Of a DNA stretch of 64,000 bases, positions 60,277 through 64,000 are shown piece after piece. The translations under genes and the position numbers were made by a program. Under the pieces are notes generated by a model. That model ran no database searches. It worked only from the letters and a program-made list of their open reading frames with translations, and had not been told where the DNA came from. The stretch comes from PALG01 sp964495885 (GTDB lineage: Bacteria; Bacteroidota; Bacteroidia; Flavobacteriales; Flavobacteriaceae): the NCBI GenBank assembly GCA_964495885.1, contig CAZBWO010000006.1, forward strand, positions 62,001-126,000. Reading direction: 5' to 3'. Each line of letters begins with the position of its first letter. Within the stretch, counting starts at the first letter, position 1.

Positions 60277-61122
60277 ATGAAAAAAGTATTCCTCTTTGTT
60301 TGTGTAGCGCTTATTAGTTCAGTAGGTTTTGCACAAATTGAAACCCCACAGCCAAGCCCCTTTCAGAAAATTGAACAAAAAGTAGGTCTTACCAATGTAA
60401 CCTTGGAATATTCCAGACCTTCCATGAAAGGAAGAAAAATCTTTGGTGGATTGGTTCCTTATGACAAATTATGGAGAACAGGTGCCAACCAAAACACCAA
60501 AGTTACATTTAGTGATGATGTAATGATTGGTAGCACAACATTAAAGGCTGGGTCTTATGCAATTTATACCAAACCAGGTCAGCAAAATTGGGAAGTATAT
60601 TTTTATACAGATACCAATAACTGGGGTAACCCTCAGGAATGGGATGAGAGTAAAGTGGCTGCTGCCATACAAACCCAGTCCTTTCCTATGCCTATGGGCG
60701 TAGAAACTTTTACTATGAGTTTTGATGATGTAAAGCATGATGGAGCCAGTATTGGGATCATTTGGGAAAACACCTATGTTGGAATTCCTTTTTCTGTACC
60801 AACAGATGCCAAAGTAACTTCCAATATTCAAAAAGTAATGGGTGGGCCTTCCTCTGGTGATTACTATAATGCTGCAGTATATTACCTATCAGCCGATAAG
60901 GATATTGATAAGGCAAAAATGTGGATTGACAAAGCCATTGAGATGAGTGATAGACCAGCTTTTTGGTATTACCGTCAGAAGTCATTGATTTATGCTAAAT
61001 CTGGTGATCGTAAAGGTGCAATTGATGCCGCTAAAAAATCATTGGAGCTGGCTCAAGCTGCTGGAAATGATGATTATGTAGCCTTGAACAAAAAATCCCT
61101 TGCAGAGTGGGGGGCTAAATAG
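60277..61122 (+). CDS. DUF2911 domain secreted protein
   Basis: A 281-residue secreted protein with signal peptide (1-20, SVGFAQ). The DUF2911 beta domain (about 28-170) has VGLTNVTLEYSRPSMKGRKIFGGLVPYDKLWRTGANQNTKVTFSDDV (in segments) and GSYAIYTKPGQQNWEVYF. The final 90 residues form a TPR-like helical pair (YNAAVYYLSADKDIDKAKMWIDKAIEM, AIDAAKKSLELAQAAGNDDYVALNKKSL, in segments). Function unknown; common in Bacteroidota. Confidence 0.88.
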   Translation: MKKVFLFVCVALISSVGFAQIETPQPSPFQKIEQKVGLTNVTLEYSRPSMKGRKIFGGLVPYDKLWRTGANQNTKVTFSDDVMIGSTTLKAGSYAIYTKPGQQNWEVYFYTDTNNWGNPQEWDESKVAAAIQTQSFPMPMGVETFTMSFDDVKHDGASIGIIWENTYVGIPFSVPTDAKVTSNIQKVMGGPSSGDYYNAAVYYLSADKDIDKAKMWIDKAIEMSDRPAFWYYRQKSLIYAKSGDRKGAIDAAKKSLELAQAAGNDDYVALNKKSLAEWGAK

Positions 61123-61144
61123 TCTTAGAAACAATATATATAAA

Positions 61145-61173
61145 AAACGCCTTCGTCAAGAGGCGTTTTTTTT
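61145..61173. terminator. Terminator after DUF2911 gene
   Basis: AAAACGCCT pairs with AGGCGTTTT around a TCGTCAAG loop, with a T run. The hairpin abuts the stop of the convergent AraC gene and may act in both directions. Confidence 0.8.
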
Positions 61174-62038
61174 ATGAAACAACTTTAGTGATTTCATTTC
61201 TAAATTGAGAAGGAGTTTTACCTGTAAAGTCCTTAAACTTTTTATTGAAATGGGAAAAGTTGTTAAAACCACTTTCAAAACAAATATCGGTAATGCTCAA
61301 ATGTTTTTCGGCGAGAAGTTTAGAAGCATGAACCAATCTATATTCATTCACAAACTGCGTAAATGTTTTCCCGGTTTTGTTTTTAAAATACCTACTGAAG
61401 GCTTGGGGGGTCATGCTCACTTTATCTGAAATTTCATCCAAGGAAATATGTTGTTTAAAATTTGCTCCTACAAAACTGTAGATACTATCCAACCGTTCTG
61501 TGTCCTGTGGCCGGGATTCAAGTGTCACATTTTCGGCATTGAGCAACATATAGTCATCTGTTTCTGCCAATTCCTTTAAAATTTCCAGAAACCCGATAAG
61601 TCGGTCAAAATTGGAAAGCCCCAATAACGCTTCAATCTTTGGGCCGATGGTATTTTTAATTGCTTCATCAAAGACGATTCCCTGTTTACTTCGGTTTAGT
61701 AATCTTTTCACGGAAACCATTTCGGGGGCTTCAAAAAAATCTTCCCCAAGGAAATCTTCCCGTACCTGAATGACTACCTCACTTTTATTTTCAGTAAAAT
61801 GGTCTGTAAAACCAAAATGGGGGAGGTTGGCTCCAATAAAAATGAGGTCACCATCATTATAATAGGAAATATGATTGCCAACATGTCTTTTTCCACTTCC
61901 TCCATTCACATAGACAATTTCCATTTCTGGATGGTAATGCCAAGAAGCGGGATTCTCATCATTAAAAGCCTTGAAGTTGTTCACCGAAAGGGAACTTCCA
62001 AATGAAGGTTCTATAGATTCAAATAAGGGCTTTTTCAT
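61172..62038 (-). CDS. AraC family transcription regulator
   Basis: A 288-residue regulator: an N-terminal cupin-like ligand-binding domain (about 20-150, with PASWHYHPEMEIVYVNGGSGKRHVGNHISYYNDGDLIFIGANLPH, in segments) and a C-terminal double helix-turn-helix (about 190-288: HISLDEISDKVSMTPQAFSRYFKNKTGKTFTQFVNEYRLVHA and SITDICFESGFNNFSHFNKKFKDFTGKTPSQFR, in segments). It likely controls a catabolic or stress target; the inverted repeat upstream of the next gene is a candidate site. Confidence 0.9.
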   Translation of the reverse strand: MKKPLFESIEPSFGSSLSVNNFKAFNDENPASWHYHPEMEIVYVNGGSGKRHVGNHISYYNDGDLIFIGANLPHFGFTDHFTENKSEVVIQVREDFLGEDFFEAPEMVSVKRLLNRSKQGIVFDEAIKNTIGPKIEALLGLSNFDRLIGFLEILKELAETDDYMLLNAENVTLESRPQDTERLDSIYSFVGANFKQHISLDEISDKVSMTPQAFSRYFKNKTGKTFTQFVNEYRLVHASKLLAEKHLSITDICFESGFNNFSHFNKKFKDFTGKTPSQFRNEITKVVS

Positions 62039-62173
62039 TCGTATTTATTATGCTTTCATTCAAAAATACAACAGCCAGCATAATCCTGTCTATGCAAATT
62101 TAACCTAAATATATGCTATTTTAACATTTAACTATAATTAACAGTAAAATAGCGTTAAAATACCACACATATT

Positions 62174-62218
62174 GGCAAATAGCGTAGGAGTATAGGTTTA
62201 CTATTTGCCGCATCTTTG
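62174..62218 (+). promoter_or_regulatory. Inverted repeat and -7 box upstream of small secreted protein gene
   Basis: GGCAAATAG (62174-62182) and CTATTTGCC (62201-62209) are a perfect 9-base inverted repeat with an 18-base spacer. CATCTTTG (62211-62218), one mismatch from TAnnTTTG, follows directly and lies 30 bases before the ATG. The repeat overlaps the likely polymerase site, so it could be an operator. Confidence 0.6.
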
Positions 62219-62248
62219 TATTGTTCAATAATTAAAAACTAAAAAATT

Positions 62249-62581
62249 ATGAAAACAGTAAAAAACATCTTATTCATTGGATTAGTTACCCTATCCATGG
62301 TAAGTTTCGCAAATAATGAGAGAATTACCAATAAAGAGGGCAATGTAACAATCACCCAAAACAGTTCCCAGGTAGAAGTTTCTGTATTGAATACAGAGAA
62401 CGCTAAGTACCAATTGTTCATTTATAGTGAAAATGGGGACTTGGTTTTCAAAGGAACCCTTGGAAAAGAGGTTAGTTTAGGGAAAGCATTCGACTTTAAG
62501 ACTGCAGAAAATGGAGTGTATACTTTTAAAGTAGTTTCCAATACTGGAGCAAAAGTTGAGAAAGAGGTTAAAATCGGTTAA
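62249..62581 (+). CDS. Small secreted protein, sorting-domain-like fold
   Basis: A 110-residue secreted protein: signal peptide (1-21, VSFAN), then a beta-sandwich-like domain (NVTITQNSSQVEVSVLNTENAKYQLFIYSENGDLVFKGTL, in segments, to KVVSNTGAKVEKEVKIG) that resembles a T9SS C-terminal domain or DUF3244. It has no other domain, so it is a free-standing small version. It is expressed from a region with a perfect inverted repeat, divergent from the AraC gene. Function unknown. Confidence 0.72.
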   Translation: MKTVKNILFIGLVTLSMVSFANNERITNKEGNVTITQNSSQVEVSVLNTENAKYQLFIYSENGDLVFKGTLGKEVSLGKAFDFKTAENGVYTFKVVSNTGAKVEKEVKIG

Positions 62582-62607
62582 TTGGATTTTAATTTTTGGT
62601 CGTTAGG

Positions 62608-62633
62608 AAAGGGCAGCTTCGGCTGCCCTTTTT
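62608..62633. terminator. Terminator with UUCG tetraloop
   Basis: GGGCAGC, TTCG (62618-62621), GCTGCCC, with flanking A and T runs. A very stable stem between convergent genes, the small secreted protein and DUF1287, usable from both strands. Confidence 0.9.
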
Positions 62634-63216
62634 ATTTTGGATATCGGTAATGACCAATAATTTCGTAGCGAAATAGGCAATCTTCCAACACCTGTCCCCC
62701 TCCAATGTTGTGAACGATCAAAGGTCTTTTGCCATCTGCCGCAAAACGATCTACAACCAATCCTATATGCATGAGCCCATTGCCCAGATTCCAGCTTACA
62801 ATATCACCAGCCTCATAATCATCTACTTTCCTACTTATTGGTTTTTCGTGCCCGTGCCTTTTGAAAAAGACCATCAAATTAGGCACCCTACGATGATCAA
62901 TATTTGTATCTGGTCTTGTTAACCCCCAATTCTTGGGATATATGGAAAAATGTGACAGCATGTCTTTATGCACTTCTTTTTGTAAATCAATTCCCAATTT
63001 CCGATAGGCTCTTATTACTACATCTGTACACACTCCTTTGTCATTGGGGACATCCCCATTGGGATAGGGAATGGAAAAATAACTTGGGTCATAGGTTACT
63101 TCATCAAGCGTGAGCTCTAAGGCAGCATCCGAAAGACATGCCGAGGTGACTTCGGTTTGCGAAGTACCCACATACCATATGCTTAAGAAAAGTAAGAGTA
63201 AATAGTGTTTCATCAT
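62632..63216 (-). CDS. DUF1287 domain secreted protein
   Basis: A 194-residue secreted protein with a signal peptide (1-20, VGTSQ) and the DUF1287 pattern: GVCTDVVIRAYRKLGIDLQKEVHKDM, DTNIDHRRVPNLMVFFKRHG, GDIVSWNLGNGLMHIGLVVDR. The Cys and His recall NlpC/P60-like peptidases, so a murein role is possible but not shown. It is convergent with the small secreted protein gene. Confidence 0.88.
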   Translation of the reverse strand: MMKHYLLLLFLSIWYVGTSQTEVTSACLSDAALELTLDEVTYDPSYFSIPYPNGDVPNDKGVCTDVVIRAYRKLGIDLQKEVHKDMLSHFSIYPKNWGLTRPDTNIDHRRVPNLMVFFKRHGHEKPISRKVDDYEAGDIVSWNLGNGLMHIGLVVDRFAADGKRPLIVHNIGGGQVLEDCLFRYEIIGHYRYPK

Positions 63217-63279
63217 TCATTCAACTATGCAATGAAAACGATGAAACTGGGCTCCTTAGTGTTTTACACCACTGAAAAT

Positions 63280-64000
63280 CTAGGGTTTACCTTCAAATCC
63301 TTCGCCGTCAAAATCACCGCCATCTCCACGATTTCCTCGCTGACGCTCCTTTTGCTGATTGAATCTGTAGGTAAAAGTAAGGTTGATTTGTCGTTCCCTC
63401 CATTGAAATTCACTATCACTAATAAAATTAGAAGTTTCGGTGAGTGACCTTCTTTTTCGGGAGTTGAAGAGATCCCGCACATTTAAACCAATCGTTCCGT
63501 TATCCCCAATAATATCTTTACTGAAAGCTAAATCTACGGAAGCAATTCCTTCGGTTTCTGTTTGGGCATTATTACGTGGGCCTCGATAGAATACATTGGT
63601 CTGCCAGTCAATTTTAGCCGGTAAGGTAACTTTGGCACTTCCACGGGTAAACCAACTCGTGTTTTTTGCCCCATAATCTACATTATTGAATACGCCTTCG
63701 GTTTCAAATTGAAAGAAATTAAAACTTCCATTTAACCGAAGCCATTTCAAAGGATTATATAGTACCCCTGCTTCAAAACCAATTCGCTGATTGGTAGAAA
63801 GGTTAATTGGGATGGTTCTAATAATTGGGATTCCGTTAGGCGTTTCGAGCCCCGTATCCTCCTGAACTCTTTCAAAGGCATCTGTTTCATACTGATAATA
63901 GACAGAAGTGGTAAGGGTAAGGTCTTTCCATCGCTTCAAATATCCCAAATCAAAGGCACTTGCATAGGCGGGATTTAAGTTGGGGTTTCCTTGAAATACG
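63280..64000 (-). CDS. Outer-membrane beta-barrel protein, C-terminal part (partial)
   Basis: The 3' end of a gene that continues past the window edge; the frame stays open to base 64000. About 240 residues are visible. They contain VFQGNPNLNPAYA, typical of the OMP_b-brl_3 group of TonB-receptor-like proteins, then alternating barrel strands (LTLTTSVYYQYETDAF, LRLNGSFNFFQFETEG, IGLNVRDLFNSRKRR) and RQINLTFTYRFNQQ. After the expected final barrel strand there is a Gly/Asp/Arg-rich tail of about 22 residues, a feature seen in this group. Substrate unknown. Confidence 0.85.
   Translation of the reverse strand, partial: VFQGNPNLNPAYASAFDLGYLKRWKDLTLTTSVYYQYETDAFERVQEDTGLETPNGIPIIRTIPINLSTNQRIGFEAGVLYNPLKWLRLNGSFNFFQFETEGVFNNVDYGAKNTSWFTRGSAKVTLPAKIDWQTNVFYRGPRNNAQTETEGIASVDLAFSKDIIGDNGTIGLNVRDLFNSRKRRSLTETSNFISDSEFQWRERQINLTFTYRFNQQKERQRGNRGDGGDFDGEGFEGKP

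Noticed and set aside
1..64000. CRISPR array, prophage, insertion sequence or defence island
   Set aside because: No spaced direct repeats, transposase, integrase, phage structural or restriction genes were seen; neighbours are core genes throughout.

Overview
This window reads as a contiguous, gene-dense piece of chromosome from a marine-type member of the Flavobacteriaceae (Bacteroidota). The evidence is AT-rich DNA, promoters of the Bacteroidota type (TAnnTTTG at -7 with a TTG about 19 to 21 bases upstream), two or three proteins with C-terminal type IX secretion (T9SS) sorting domains, many lipoproteins, families largely confined to the phylum (DUF4290, DUF4252, DUF5777, DUF6495), a MurA with Asp in place of the catalytic Cys, and a 950-residue CarB. 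Genus and species cannot be named from sequence alone. No phage, transposon, integron or CRISPR array is visible. About 75 protein genes and one tRNA are supported.

Layout. 1-8.4 kb: end of a GlmU-like nucleotidyltransferase, an orphan peptide-type substrate-binding lipoprotein, mtaB, pirin, a hydrolase, a lytic transglycosylase overlapping a half-size TauE/SafE protein, and a TlpA-like protein with one active-site Cys. 8.5-11.7 kb: rpmH and carB. 11.8-14.7 kb: a compact five-gene envelope unit between two terminators (monohaem c-type lipoprotein, YceI, anchored OB-fold protein, DUF5777 barrel, cupredoxin with T9SS tail), which looks like an uncharacterised envelope redox module. 15.6-22.7 kb: thioesterase, rmuC, then a vitamin B12 uptake locus: btuF-btuC-btuD on the minus strand diverging from a btuB-like receptor behind a cobalamin riboswitch. 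22.7-26.3 kb: S41 protease diverging from an ECF sigma factor operon with two DUF4252 proteins. 26.4-33.2 kb: purB, a sirtuin lacking the zinc cysteines, trmH, rdgB and a DEAD-box helicase behind a leader that appears to fold as a pseudoknot. 33.2-46.1 kb: ALDH, a secreted T9SS hydrolase, rlmH, nadC, priA, a LytTR regulator, rpsF-rpsR-rplI and a MacB-like permease. 46.2-46.5 kb: an unexplained tandem repeat before hisS. 48-57 kb: tRNA-Met, an aminotransferase, yqgE, HU, an overlapping AAA-recQ-fmt operon, DUF493, DUF4290 and murA. 57-64 kb: a photolyase operon, DUF2911, an AraC regulator facing a small secreted protein across an inverted repeat, DUF1287, and the end of an outer-membrane barrel gene.

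How it works together. Most genes are core housekeeping: translation (rpmH, rpsF, rpsR, rplI, hisS, fmt, trmH, mtaB, rlmH), nucleotide and cofactor metabolism (carB, purB, rdgB, nadC), wall synthesis (murA, lytic transglycosylase) and repair (recQ, priA, rmuC, photolyase). The best candidates for new biology are the helicase leader RNA, the five-gene redox module, the GACTC/GAGTC tandem repeat before hisS, the inverted repeat upstream of the small secreted protein, and the sigma/DUF4252 operon. Several genes use TTG or GTG starts; homology and -7 box positions were used to choose among them.
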